The notes: generated from the sequence alone by a model not told the origin. 64,000 nucleotides of DNA from Pseudomonas sp. M47T1 (GCF_000263855.1 NZ_AJWX01000010.1:1-64000); one strand, 5' to 3'. Shown: positions 26,870 through 35,786, counted from the stretch's first letter. Made by a program: numbers and translations.

Positions 26870-27502
26870 TCAAGACGCCCCAAGCGCCCCGAGATAGGCA
26901 CAAAACATATCCGCCATCCCCTCGGCATACGTCTCGATGTCCTGCTGCGTACGGGGCACCTCGGAAAACCGCTTGCCCACGCTGCTCAGGGTGGAAATAA
27001 CCAGCTCACTCGCCAGTTGCCGTCCCGCCTCAGTGGCATGGGGCAACGCATCGTGCATGAATGCCTGAAATGACTCCTGGCCACGGGCCCTGGCTTCGTG
27101 CGCTTCGGGGGCATTGCGATACAACGGCGCCGCATCATCCAGCGCCACACGCATAGCCGCCTCCTCGCACTCCGACGCAATGAACGCGTGTACCAGCCGA
27201 CGCAAACGCACAAGCGGTGGCACGGTGCTGTCGGCAAGGATTCGAGTCAGCAGGCCGCTGGTCTGGCGCCACTCTTCACTCTGCAAGCGGAACAGAATCG
27301 CCGCCTTATTGGGGAAGTACTGGTACAACGAACCAATGCTCACGCCGGCCTTTTCTGCCACCCGGGCGGTGGTGAAGCGCTGGGCGCCTTCCTTGGCCAA
27401 AACCTGAGTGGCGGCTTCGAGAATGACCGCTACCAACTCGGTCGAGCGGGCCTGACGCGGCTGTTTGCGCTGGGAAATCGGGGGGGTCGGGCGTTCGCTC
27501 AT
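26870..27502 (-). CDS. TetR family repressor
   Basis: The 210-residue product starts at ATG 27502 (MSERPTPPISQRKQPRQARS). The TetR DNA-binding domain occupies about 20-70, with the helix-turn-helix FTTARVAEKAGVSIGSLYQYFPNKAAIL. The C-terminal ligand domain resembles the group annotated as TetR_C_33. A reading frame continues upstream across the methyltransferase gene, but it is antisense and not coding. It is divergent from the O-methyltransferase gene, with a long-armed inverted repeat between them, so repression of that gene is likely. Confidence 0.88.
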   Translation of the reverse strand: MSERPTPPISQRKQPRQARSTELVAVILEAATQVLAKEGAQRFTTARVAEKAGVSIGSLYQYFPNKAAILFRLQSEEWRQTSGLLTRILADSTVPPLVRLRRLVHAFIASECEEAAMRVALDDAAPLYRNAPEAHEARARGQESFQAFMHDALPHATEAGRQLASELVISTLSSVGKRFSEVPRTQQDIETYAEGMADMFCAYLGALGAS

Positions 27503-27512
27503 GGGGGCTCGG

Positions 27513-27549
27513 GAATGCGATTGGAAAACCTGAATAATTGATCGCATTC
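27513..27549. promoter_or_regulatory. Inverted repeat in the TetR/methyltransferase divergent region
   Basis: Perfect 9-base arms GAATGCGAT and ATCGCATTC are separated by 19 bases. They lie 11 bases from the TetR start and 43 bases from the methyltransferase start, a position fitting an autoregulatory TetR operator. Confidence 0.5.
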
Positions 27550-27592
27550 TATGCCCACACCTCCAAACCTGTACACCCAAAGGAAAAACACC

Positions 27593-28246
27593 ATGACCAC
27601 GCTCACCGCAGCCCCCCTCGCCCTCCTGCTCGATCGCCTGTTTGCCGAGGCCGATGCCAAGCGCCCGGAGCTGGCCGGTTTGCCCGCCGAGGAACTGCAA
27701 GCACTGATGCACAGCAAGACCGGCTACCTGGAGCTGTACAGCCGCCTGAAGGACTTCGCCCTGCCAGTGTCGCGCGAGACCGGCAGGCTGCTGTACCTGT
27801 TGGCTCGCAGCAGCCAGGCAACCACCATCGTCGAGTTTGGCACCTCGTTCGGCCTGTCCACCCTGCACTTGGCCGCGGCGCTGCGCGACAACGGCGGCGG
27901 ACGACTGATCACCAGCGAGTTCGAGCCTTCCAAAGTCAACATTGCCCGGCAGAACCTGTCTGCCGGTGGCCTTGCGGACCTGGTGGAAATCCGCGTCGGG
28001 GACGCCTTGCAGACCTTGAGCAATGACCTGCCCGAGCAGATCGACCTGGTGTTGCTGGACGGTGCCAAGCCGCTTTACCCGGCGATTCTTGACCTGCTGC
28101 AAAGCCGCTTCAAGCCAGGCGCCTTGATTGTCGCCGACAACGCCGACCACAGCCCCGAGTACCTGGCGCGCGTGCGTTCGGCCGGCGGTGGCTATGTGTC
28201 GCTGCCGTTTGCCGATGATGTCGAGTTGTCCATGCGCGTGGGCTAG
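27593..28246 (+). CDS. SAM-dependent O-methyltransferase-like protein
   Basis: The 217-residue product starts at ATG 27593, with AAAGGA 8 bases upstream. A class I Rossmann methyltransferase is indicated by TTIVEFGTSFGLSTLHLAAAL (motif I), the acidic LITSEFEP loop, and IDLVLLDGAKPLYPAIL as in catechol/caffeoyl-CoA O-methyltransferase-like proteins. A preceding helical region carries GYLELYSRLKDFALPVSRETGRLLYLL. The substrate is unknown. Divergent TetR suggests induction by a small molecule. Confidence 0.85.
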   Translation: MTTLTAAPLALLLDRLFAEADAKRPELAGLPAEELQALMHSKTGYLELYSRLKDFALPVSRETGRLLYLLARSSQATTIVEFGTSFGLSTLHLAAALRDNGGGRLITSEFEPSKVNIARQNLSAGGLADLVEIRVGDALQTLSNDLPEQIDLVLLDGAKPLYPAILDLLQSRFKPGALIVADNADHSPEYLARVRSAGGGYVSLPFADDVELSMRVG

Positions 28247-28272
28247 CGCCTGTGCATTCGGAGCGATTCAAC

Positions 28273-28434
28273 ATGAACATTTTCGTCACCAGCGCCATCG
28301 GCTGGGTTGGCTCTGCCGTGGTCGACGATCTGATTACCTCAAACCATCAGGTTATTGGCCTGGTCCGCGACGACGCCAAAGTGGCCGGACGGCCGCTACT
28401 ACAGGGTCATCGCAGGCTGCGTCACGGCGGGTGA
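28273..28434 (+). pseudogene. Truncated NAD(P)-dependent epimerase/SDR, N-terminal stub
   Basis: The frame gives 53 residues starting MNIFVTSAIGWVGSAVVDDL and LVRDDAK, the beginning of an extended SDR (usually GATGWVGSAV). The glycine motif itself is damaged (SAIGWVG) and the reading loses similarity after about 40 residues, where it abuts the pirin gene. Full-length relatives have about 290 residues. It is a deletion remnant. Confidence 0.6.
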
Positions 28435-28436
28435 TT

Positions 28437-29315
28437 TTACTCACCCACTTCCAGCAGCTTGCCGTCGCCATTGAACTTACCCGCCTGGTAGTCACGGATG
28501 GCCTGTTCGATTTCGCCGTGGGTGTTCATCACAAACGGACCATGGGAAACCACAGGCTCGTTGATCGGGTCGGCGTGACCGAACAGCAGCACCGCGTCGC
28601 TGGCAGCCTCAATGCCCAAGGCATCGCCATCGTCGTTGATGCTGATCAGGTGCCACGGTTTCACCGCCGTGCCGCCCACGCTCACCTGCCCACTGACTAC
28701 GTAGAGGAACACCGAGCGGCCGAGGGGTGCAGGCAGTTGGACCTGCGCGCCCGGCTGCAGTTGAACGGTGCTCATGAACACCCCGGTCAACGACTGAATG
28801 GCGCCCTGGGTGCCCTGGAACTCGCCCGACACCAGGTTGAGCACGCCCTTGCCATCGGCAATCGACAGCGCCGGAATGCCATCGGCCTGCACGCCGCTGT
28901 AGCGCGGCGCGGTCATTTTCAGCCGCGACGGCAGGTTGACCCACAGTTGCAGGATCTCCAGCGCCCCGCCGCTGTGCTTGAAGCCGGGCGGCGAAACTTC
29001 AGCGTGGATCAGGCCGCTGCCGGCGGTCATCCATTGCACGCCGCCGGCCTCTATCACGCTCTCATGGCCGCCGGTGTCGTAATGGGCCAGGTTGCCGGTG
29101 AGGATGAAGGTCACGGTTTCGAAGCCGCGGTGTGGGTGCGGGCCGAACGGCAGGCCGTTGTTGTTCGGCGCGTAAACCTGCGGGCCGTGGTGGTTGAGAA
29201 ACAGGAACGGGTCGACTTGCTCAAGGTCTGCGCCGGGCAACGGTCGACGGGTGATCAGGTCGGCGATGTCATCACGGTAGGCCGGGTGGGACGCGGCGAC
29301 GGTGCGGCTGGTCAT
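28437..29315 (-). CDS. Pirin family protein
   Basis: The 292-residue product is a full-length bicupin. The N-terminal cupin contains FLFLNHHGPQVYAPNNNGLPFGPHPHRGFETVTF, with metal-binding His residues, and WMTAGSGLIHAEVSPP, with a further His/Glu pair. The C-terminal cupin follows from about residue 175. Bacterial pirins are Fe-dependent; some have quercetin 2,3-dioxygenase activity and others modulate metabolic enzymes. It is transcribed alone, against the epimerase stub. Confidence 0.9.
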   Translation of the reverse strand: MTSRTVAASHPAYRDDIADLITRRPLPGADLEQVDPFLFLNHHGPQVYAPNNNGLPFGPHPHRGFETVTFILTGNLAHYDTGGHESVIEAGGVQWMTAGSGLIHAEVSPPGFKHSGGALEILQLWVNLPSRLKMTAPRYSGVQADGIPALSIADGKGVLNLVSGEFQGTQGAIQSLTGVFMSTVQLQPGAQVQLPAPLGRSVFLYVVSGQVSVGGTAVKPWHLISINDDGDALGIEAASDAVLLFGHADPINEPVVSHGPFVMNTHGEIEQAIRDYQAGKFNGDGKLLEVGE

Positions 29316-29353
29316 GGGTAAGCCTCAACAATGTAAATGATGAAATGGTACGC

Positions 29354-29422
29354 CCTGTGGGCGCTGGCTTGCCAGCGAGCTTTTGCCTTTCAACAGCTCG
29401 CTGGCAAGCCAGCGCCCACAGG
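29354..29422. repeat. REPIN (family A), near-perfect inverted repeat
   Basis: CCTGTGGGCGCTGGCTTGCC and its exact inverse enclose a short AT-richer loop. It lies upstream of the pirin gene and beyond the glucose dehydrogenase terminator. Confidence 0.85.
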
Positions 29423-29432
29423 CATGCAGGCA

Positions 29433-29474
29433 ATAAAAAACCCGCTGCCGCCCAGAGGACGACAGCGGGTTTTC
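29433..29474 (-). terminator. Rho-independent terminator of glucose dehydrogenase
   Basis: On the minus strand AAAACCCGCTG pairs with CAGCGGGTTTT around a 15-base loop, and the hairpin is followed by TTTTTTATTG. It starts 12 bases past the gcd stop. Confidence 0.85.
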
Positions 29475-29485
29475 AGGCGAGCGTC

Positions 29486-31909
29486 TTACTTGCTGTCTGG
29501 CAGCGCGTAAGCGATCACGTAATCACCGCGATCCGGCGATTGACGTGCGCCACCGGCGGTGATGACAACATACTGCTTGCCGGTTTTCGGCGACACGTAG
29601 GTCATCGGGCCACCCTGGCTGCCGACTGGCAGACGGGCTTTCCAGGCTTCTTCACCGGTTGCCGAGTTGTAGGCGCGCAGGTAGTAGTCCTGAGTACCGG
29701 CGATGAACACCAGGCCACCCTGGGTGGACAGCGTACCGCCCAGTGTCGGCATGCCGATGGGCATCGACAGCCCCATCTTGATGCCCATCGGACCGGTGTC
29801 CTTCACGGTACCGACCGGCACCTGCCAAGCGATCTTCTGAGTCTTCATGTCGATCGCGGTCAGGGTACCGAAAGGCGGTGCCTGGCAAGGGATGCCTGCA
29901 ATCGACAGGAAGCGGTTCTTGTTCACGGCGTATGGGGTGCCTTTGAGCGGTACTGCGCCCATGCCAGTGTTCAGTGCTTCACCGCCCGAAGAGGCCTTGG
30001 CATCTTTCTGCTGCGGCACCATCTGGCTCCACAGGCCCAGACGCATGTCGTTGACGAAGATGAAACCGTGTACCGGGTCAGTCGACAGGCTACCCCAGTT
30101 CATGCCACCGAGCGATCCTGGGAAGCTCAGGGAAACGTCGGTACCCGGCGCGGTGTACAGGCCGTCGTAACGCATTTTCTTGAACTGGATGCGGCACAGC
30201 ATCTGGTCGAACGGAGTAGCACCCCACATGTCCGATTCAGTCAGCTTCTGAGCACCGATCTGTGGCATGCCCACCGATTTTGGCTGGGTCATGGAGTACG
30301 GTTCGTTCGGAATGTCCGACTTCTTCACCGGTACTTCTTCAACCTTAGTCAGCGGCTTGCCGGTGTGGCGGTCCAGCACGTAGATCTGGCCAGCCTTGGT
30401 ACCGATCACCACGGCCGGAACCTTGGTGCCATCCGGCTTGGCGAAGTCGATCAGGCTAGGCTGCATCGGCAGGTCGAAGTCCCACAGGTCATTGTGGACG
30501 GTCTGGTAGACCCACTTCTCTTCACCGGTGGTAGCGTTCAGCGCCAGGATCGAAGCACCGTACTTGTGGTTCAGGTCAGTACGTTCAACGCCGTAGATGT
30601 CGGTGGACGAGCTGCCCATCGGCAGGAACACAGTGTTCATGCTCGGGTCGTAGGACATTGGCGCCCAGCTGTTCGGCGTACTGCGCACGTAGGTGCTGCC
30701 GGCGGCAGGGGCTTGCTTGTCTTGCGGGTTACCCGGGTCGAACGCCCAGCGCATGGCACCGGTGGTCACGTCGAAACCGCGGATCACGCCGCCAGGCATG
30801 TCGGTCTGCACGTTGTCAGCTACACGGCCGCCAACCACTACAGTCGTACCGGCCATCAGCGGTGCCGAGGACAGTTGGTAGTAGGAGTCAGGTACGTCGC
30901 CCAGGCCGGCTTTGAGGTCGATCTGACCGTTGTTGCCGAAGTCCTTGCAGTACTCGCCGGTATCGGCATCGACTGCGATCAGGCGGGCGTCGATGGTATT
31001 GGTCAGCAGACGACGCTGGCACATGGCACCTGGTGCAACCGAGACGGCGGCGGCCGGCGTGCTGCCATCGGTAGGCGCGGCGACAGCGGTGGTGGCGTCG
31101 AAGTACGCCAGGCCACGGCAGCGCTGCCACACCTTGCTCTGGGCGTGCACGTCACGCTTCCACAGCTCTTTGCCGGTGTCGGCGTCCAGGGCAATGATGT
31201 TGTTGTGCGGGGTGCAGACAAACACCTTGTCGCCAACCTGCAGCGGGGTGTCCTGGTCTTCTGCGCCGTTGCCGTCGCTGATGGCGACGTCACCGGTGTG
31301 GTAGGTCCAGGCCGGGGTCAGCTTGGAAACATTACTGCGGTTGATCTGGTCCAACGCGGCGAAGCGGCTGCCACCTTCATCATTACCGTAGTGCTTCCAG
31401 TCTTTCTGCTCGTGGGCAGGGTCGACCTTGGTCAGGCCCGGGCCATCGCCGGTAGGCGCAACAGGATCGTGCGGAATGAACATGCCATAGGCACCGCCAG
31501 CCAGGGCGATGGCCAGCAGCACGGCCAGCGCGTAGCCGCCGTTGCCGCCTGGCAGGCCGTTGGCCTTGCGCAGGGTTGGGTACACCAGGGCGGCCAGCAG
31601 GCTCAGGACGCCCAGGGCGAACAGGCGCGAGATTTGCGGCCAGAAGTTCAAGCCGGCATCAGCCAGTGCCCAGATGATGCTTGCAACCATGACGGCGGTA
31701 AACAGCCAGGCGCCCAGCAGGCGTTGCTTGAACAGCAACACCGAAGACACCAGCATGCCGACGCCGGCCAGTACGAAGTACCAGCTGCCGCCCACGGAGG
31801 CCAGGTAACCACCCAGGCCTATGTAGAGAAGTGCAAAAACCAGCATGCCGAGACCGACGACCCATAGGGGCCAGCGGGCGACGTTTGCCGAAGTTCGAGT
31901 GTTAGTCAT
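29486..31909 (-). CDS. gcd: Membrane-bound PQQ-dependent glucose dehydrogenase
   Basis: The 807-residue product starts at the second ATG (31909), which has AGGA at 8 bases; the ATG two codons earlier is too close to it. Five membrane helices occupy about residues 12-145. The rest is an eight-bladed PQQ propeller in the periplasm, with HYGNDEGGSRFAALDQIN at the start, HNDLWDFDLPMQPSL in the middle and GTQDYYLRAY near the end. It oxidises glucose (and other aldoses) to gluconolactone and reduces ubiquinone directly. No oprB or pqq genes are adjacent. A palindromic operator candidate lies about 170 bases upstream. Confidence 0.95.
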   Translation of the reverse strand: MTNTRTSANVARWPLWVVGLGMLVFALLYIGLGGYLASVGGSWYFVLAGVGMLVSSVLLFKQRLLGAWLFTAVMVASIIWALADAGLNFWPQISRLFALGVLSLLAALVYPTLRKANGLPGGNGGYALAVLLAIALAGGAYGMFIPHDPVAPTGDGPGLTKVDPAHEQKDWKHYGNDEGGSRFAALDQINRSNVSKLTPAWTYHTGDVAISDGNGAEDQDTPLQVGDKVFVCTPHNNIIALDADTGKELWKRDVHAQSKVWQRCRGLAYFDATTAVAAPTDGSTPAAAVSVAPGAMCQRRLLTNTIDARLIAVDADTGEYCKDFGNNGQIDLKAGLGDVPDSYYQLSSAPLMAGTTVVVGGRVADNVQTDMPGGVIRGFDVTTGAMRWAFDPGNPQDKQAPAAGSTYVRSTPNSWAPMSYDPSMNTVFLPMGSSSTDIYGVERTDLNHKYGASILALNATTGEEKWVYQTVHNDLWDFDLPMQPSLIDFAKPDGTKVPAVVIGTKAGQIYVLDRHTGKPLTKVEEVPVKKSDIPNEPYSMTQPKSVGMPQIGAQKLTESDMWGATPFDQMLCRIQFKKMRYDGLYTAPGTDVSLSFPGSLGGMNWGSLSTDPVHGFIFVNDMRLGLWSQMVPQQKDAKASSGGEALNTGMGAVPLKGTPYAVNKNRFLSIAGIPCQAPPFGTLTAIDMKTQKIAWQVPVGTVKDTGPMGIKMGLSMPIGMPTLGGTLSTQGGLVFIAGTQDYYLRAYNSATGEEAWKARLPVGSQGGPMTYVSPKTGKQYVVITAGGARQSPDRGDYVIAYALPDSK

Positions 31910-32079
31910 GTACATGATCCTACTGACGCATGAACGTTGCGGGGAATTTTAAGAGTAGTGGAGGCCGCAGCTTTTGGAGCCGGTTCCGTGACAATGTTCA
32001 CCAAGGGCTTGCAAGGTCTGCGCACCGATGCATCCGGTGCGACTCACAAGCATGTCGCCGACACCCACCAGAATGCAAT

Positions 32080-32097
32080 TAACTAATCAGTTAGTTA
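32080..32097. promoter_or_regulatory. TetR-type palindrome upstream of gcd
   Basis: TAACTAA-TCAG-TTAGTTA has perfect 7-base arms. This kind of sequence is common for TetR-family operators. It is the only striking signal in the gene-free region 31910-32203 between gcd and the LacI gene stop. Confidence 0.45.
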
Positions 32098-32203
32098 CTG
32101 AATGTAAGCATACCAAAAAATGATGGCCCTGCGACAAGTTGTCATTTGATCGGGGGAGAAACACTGTTGTTTGGATGGTAACAATCGCGGGGCTGGCACC
32201 CTT

Positions 32204-33259
32204 CTACAGACTCTCCTGTACGTCAACCTGCATCGGCACAATGGCCACCAACCCCGCCACCGGCCGCGCCCCAGTGACGGCTTGCACCAGCGCGTCCACC
32301 GTGCGTTCGGCCAACGCCGCCACCGGGTGCGACAGTACCGCGTGCACCAGCCCGTCGCGCAACGCATGGGCGGTGAGCGGCGTGACCTCGTTGCACACCA
32401 CAATCGGCAAGCGTTGCTGCCGGGCCTTGAGTTCACCCAGGGCCTGGATGACCCCGGCAATACCACCGCCGGCAACATACAGCCCGGCCAGTTCCGGCTC
32501 GCCCGTCAGCAGGTCGAGGGTATTGCCGTGAGCGAAGGCGTCGTCTTCCAGGGTGAGGCGCGTGGCCAGCAGGTCCCAGTCGGGGGACTGGTCGGCCAGG
32601 TAGCTGCGAAAACTGAATTCGCGCAGTTCCTGGCATTGAAAGCCCTGGCTGCTGAGCAGCACGGCCACCGGGCCGGGGCGGTTGGCCAGGCGGGAGACGA
32701 ACCAACCGGCCGTGCGCCCCATGCGCCGGTTGTCCACGCCCACGTAGCCTGCTGTTGCCGCAGGTGACAGCGCCGAAATCAACGCCACCACCGCCACCCC
32801 GCTGTCGCTCAGGCGCGCTACCGCTTGGCGAATGACCGGGTGGTCCACGGCGACCACGCCCAGGCCATCCACCTGGTCACGCAGCGCTGCGATGCGTTGG
32901 GCCACGCGCGCCGGGTCCAGCTCGTCGAGGTAGGCGATCACCACGCGAATGCGCGCGTGGGGGTAATGCGCCGCGGCACTGGACAGGGCCTGGGCCAGTA
33001 CCTGATAAAACGCCACGCCGCTCTTGTGCAGCGCAAACCCCAGGCGCACCGTGGGGCGATGGGTCAGCAGCCGCTGTTCAAGTACCGCCTTGGCATGAAA
33101 GCCCAGGCGCGTCGCCGCCTCGACAATGCGCTGGGCAGTGTCGCGGCGTACATCGGCGCGCAGGTTGAGCACACGGTCTACCGTGGACAGGCTGACACCG
33201 GCTTCCCGCGCGACATCGGCCATGGTGGGGCGACGTGTCGCGCGCGCAGACTCTGACAT
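32204..33259 (-). CDS. LacI family regulator
   Basis: The 351-residue product has a LacI helix-turn-helix (MADVAREAGVSLSTVDRVLN, about 13-32) and a hinge near 55-65, followed by a periplasmic-binding-like domain. S-T-V-D-R-V-L-N, in place of the usual TVSRVLN, marks the subgroup often annotated as sensing sugars such as ribose or inositol. It is divergent from a sugar isomerase/epimerase gene, the probable target. Three CTGACAT repeats lie at and just upstream of its start. Confidence 0.88.
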   Translation of the reverse strand: MSESARATRRPTMADVAREAGVSLSTVDRVLNLRADVRRDTAQRIVEAATRLGFHAKAVLEQRLLTHRPTVRLGFALHKSGVAFYQVLAQALSSAAAHYPHARIRVVIAYLDELDPARVAQRIAALRDQVDGLGVVAVDHPVIRQAVARLSDSGVAVVALISALSPAATAGYVGVDNRRMGRTAGWFVSRLANRPGPVAVLLSSQGFQCQELREFSFRSYLADQSPDWDLLATRLTLEDDAFAHGNTLDLLTGEPELAGLYVAGGGIAGVIQALGELKARQQRLPIVVCNEVTPLTAHALRDGLVHAVLSHPVAALAERTVDALVQAVTGARPVAGLVAIVPMQVDVQESL

Positions 33260-33300
33260 GTTCTGACATCCTGCCTGGGATGAATGAAAGGTTCTGACAT
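33253..33300. promoter_or_regulatory. CTGACAT direct repeats in the LacI divergent region
   Basis: CTGACAT occurs at 33253, 33263 and 33294, the latter two within TTCTGACAT. The spacings are 10 and 31 bases, about one and three helical turns. They may be half-sites for the divergent LacI protein. Confidence 0.35.
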
Positions 33301-33419
33301 ATTAGCCCAAACTGCCATGGCGGCATGCCCGTGCAACGAATAGCATCAGCGCAAGGCTTGATGTAGCCGGCCTGCGGCGTTCGCGCCCAGGTCAATGATC
33401 GAACCAAAGGACCATAACA

Positions 33420-34322
33420 ATGAAAATCGCCCTTGATCCCTACATGCACCGCCACCTCAGCCTGCCAGAGCTGTGCCAAAAAAGCGCCGAGCTTGGCTTT
33501 GAGTACCTGGAGCTGTCGCCGCGCGAGGACTTCCTGCCCTGGTGGGTTCACCCTCGGGCCCACAAGGAGCGCATCGCCGAATTCAGGAAAGCCCTGCGCG
33601 ACCACAACCTGCAACTGGCCTCCCTGCTGCCCATGTACCGCTGGGCCAGCCCCCATGAAGACGAGCGCCGCACGGCCGTGGAGCATTGGAAGCGCGCCAT
33701 CCAGGTGGCCGTGGAGTTGGACTGCACCACCATGAACTCGGAGTTCGGCCGCGGCCCGTCGCCGGATCGCGGGCACTCGGTGAGCTGTTGCGGCGGCGTG
33801 CACAGCCACGAGTCAAGCGAAGCGGCCTGGTGGCGGTCGATGGAAGAACTGGTACCTATCTTCGAGCGCGAGGGCATCACCCTCAACGTCGAACCCCATC
33901 CCGAGGACTGGTGCGAAACCCTCAACCCGGCCCTGGACATCATCAAGACGGTGGGTTCGGCGAACGTCAAGTTCCTGTACTGCGCGCCACACACTTTCTA
34001 TTTCGGCGATGACATGGCCAGCATGATCGCCGACGCAGGCTCGCTGATTGCCCACGTGCACATTGCCGACACCTACAACCACAAGGCCTCGTCGGGGCTG
34101 CGCTACATCATCAACCCGCCGGGGGCGAAGGTCACGGTTCACCAGCACATGGACATGCACCAGGGCGAGATCGACTGGGACGTATTCTTCGGTTCGTTGG
34201 CCAAGACCGGCTTCGACGGCATTGTCACCGCCTGCGTGTTTGGCTGGGAAGAACGCGCCGATGCCTCAGGGCGTTTCATGCGTGAAGAAATCCAGAGGTA
34301 CGTGGACAAATATTTCCGCTGA
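33420..34322 (+). CDS. Sugar phosphate isomerase/epimerase (AP endonuclease 2-like TIM barrel)
   Basis: The 300-residue product has metal-binding residues typical of the family, such as NVEPHPEDWCETLNPAL, HVHIADTYNH and VTACVFGWEERAD. The first strand is KIALDPYMHRHLSLPELCQKSAELGFEYLEL. Relatives include IolE/IolH and hydroxypyruvate isomerases, plus many sugar epimerases. The gene stands alone next to its probable LacI repressor, without transporter or kinase, so the substrate cannot be assigned. A hairpin (GAAGCA...TGCTTC) follows the stop. Confidence 0.85.
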   Translation: MKIALDPYMHRHLSLPELCQKSAELGFEYLELSPREDFLPWWVHPRAHKERIAEFRKALRDHNLQLASLLPMYRWASPHEDERRTAVEHWKRAIQVAVELDCTTMNSEFGRGPSPDRGHSVSCCGGVHSHESSEAAWWRSMEELVPIFEREGITLNVEPHPEDWCETLNPALDIIKTVGSANVKFLYCAPHTFYFGDDMASMIADAGSLIAHVHIADTYNHKASSGLRYIINPPGAKVTVHQHMDMHQGEIDWDVFFGSLAKTGFDGIVTACVFGWEERADASGRFMREEIQRYVDKYFR

Positions 34323-34455
34323 AGCAGGCCTGCACGGCGTGCTTCATGCGCCCCGCAGGCGCTGCCGCCAGGCTGCGAAGGCCCGCACAGCGGGCCCGAT
34401 ATCAGCAAGACACCGCCGAAGGTCTGCAGAGTTTTTCGCCGCCTGCAGCCCTCGC
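34323..34455. repeat. Hairpin plus degenerate family B palindrome (copy 3)
   Basis: GAAGCAGG...TGCTTC at the isomerase stop may terminate its transcript. GGCGCTGCCGCCAGGCTGCG and a worn right arm follow, with GAAGGTCTGCAG in the middle and a short T-run. Confidence 0.5.
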
Positions 34456-34472
34456 TACACGGCCACGCGGCG

Positions 34473-35786
34473 TCAACTGAGCTGATGAGCAAACCGCCCT
34501 ACCGCGTCCACCACTTTGCGCGCACCCTCCTGGATTTCGACGATCACCTCCCCCGCCTGACTCGCCAATTGCACGCCCTGTTCGGCCTGCTGTTTGCTGT
34601 GGGCCATTTCGCGTACGGTGCCTTCCACCAGTGTCTGGTTCTGCTGCACCACGGCGGCGATTTCCTCGGTGGCCGTGCTGGTGCGCCCGGCCAGTTGCCG
34701 CACTTCATCGGCCACCACGGCAAACCCGCGACCCTGCTCGCCGGCGCGGGCGGCTTCGATGGCGGCGTTGAGGGCCAGCAGGTTGGTCTGCTGAGCGATG
34801 CTGCTGATGGTCTGGATGATGGAGCTGATCAGCAGCGACTGCTTGCCCAACGCCTCGACACCGGTGGAGGCCGACTGCATGTCATCGGCCAGCTTGCGCA
34901 TGGTTTGCACGGTGTCGTTGACCACCACGGCGCCGCGCTGGGCGGTGACGTCGGTTTGCTGGGAAATGCCGTAGGCCGTGTGGGCCGCGGCGTTCACTTC
35001 CTCCTCGCGGGCCACCTGGTCACTGACCACAGTGGCGAACTTCACCACCTTGCTGAGTTTGCCTTCAGGGTCATACACCGGGTTGTACGTAGCCTCCAGC
35101 CACACGGTATGGCCGTGACTGTCGACCCGCTTGAACCGCCCGGCAACAAACTCACCGCGGTTGAGCGTGGCCCAGAACTCGGCGTACTTGGGCGAACTGG
35201 TTTCTTCAGCGGTGCAGAACAGCCGGTGATGCTGGCCCTTGACCTGGCTGAGGCTGTAGCCCATGGCCCGCAGGAACTGGTCGTTGGCCGACAGCACGTT
35301 GCCCTTGAGGTCGAATTCGATCACGGCGGTAGAACGCAGCAAGGCGTCGATGAACGAGGTGCTTTCCGCCGATTTTTCAATGTTGGCGGTGATGTTGTCG
35401 GCAAAGCAGCGCACATGGCTCAGCGCGCCGCTGGCATCGGCGATGGGCTGCCAATGGGCGCGAATCCATACCAGCACACCGTCGGCGCGCAGGAAACGGT
35501 AGTCATCGGTGATGGAGGAGCCCGAACCGATCGCGGCCATCAGGCTGTGGTAGCAGGGCAGCTTCGACACGTAGGCCGGGACAATCTCGGCCATGGGCCG
35601 CCCCACCAGTTGCCCCACCGAATACCCCAGCGCCTTGGCAAAGGACTCGTTGCAACCGTCGATGCGCATCTGCGGGTCGACGCTGAGCGTGAGCATTTCC
35701 CGTTGCAGGCCACCCACCAGTTGGCGCAGTTCATTCAGTTCGGCGGATTGTGACGCAAGTTGCTCTTTGAGACGGGTGTTGAACAT
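34473..35786 (-). CDS. BdlA-like soluble PAS-PAS chemotaxis transducer
   Basis: The 437-residue product has no membrane segments. PAS 1 (about 25-135) and PAS 2 (about 140-255, with C-terminal [22 protein letters not shown]) precede an MCP signalling domain (about 270-437) with the hairpin tip [20 protein letters not shown] and [17 protein letters not shown]. The architecture and length match BdlA of Pseudomonas aeruginosa, which senses changes leading to biofilm dispersion, and Aer-like soluble receptors. HAMP and periplasmic domains are absent. A role in dispersal is a family inference. The gene is monocistronic. Confidence 0.85.
   Translation of the reverse strand: MFNTRLKEQLASQSAELNELRQLVGGLQREMLTLSVDPQMRIDGCNESFAKALGYSVGQLVGRPMAEIVPAYVSKLPCYHSLMAAIGSGSSITDDYRFLRADGVLVWIRAHWQPIADASGALSHVRCFADNITANIEKSAESTSFIDALLRSTAVIEFDLKGNVLSANDQFLRAMGYSLSQVKGQHHRLFCTAEETSSPKYAEFWATLNRGEFVAGRFKRVDSHGHTVWLEATYNPVYDPEGKLSKVVKFATVVSDQVAREEEVNAAAHTAYGISQQTDVTAQRGAVVVNDTVQTMRKLADDMQSASTGVEALGKQSLLISSIIQTISSIAQQTNLLALNAAIEAARAGEQGRGFAVVADEVRQLAGRTSTATEEIAAVVQQNQTLVEGTVREMAHSKQQAEQGVQLASQAGEVIVEIQEGARKVVDAVGRFAHQLS

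Noticed and set aside
27503..28150. In-frame N-terminal extension of the TetR gene to 426 codons
   Set aside because: The added part is antisense to the methyltransferase gene and has no protein character; a normal TetR start exists at 27502.
33420..34322. Identification of the isomerase gene as kguE
   Set aside because: kguE normally sits with kguK, kguT and kguD and PtxS; none are here, and the family is too broad to name from sequence alone.
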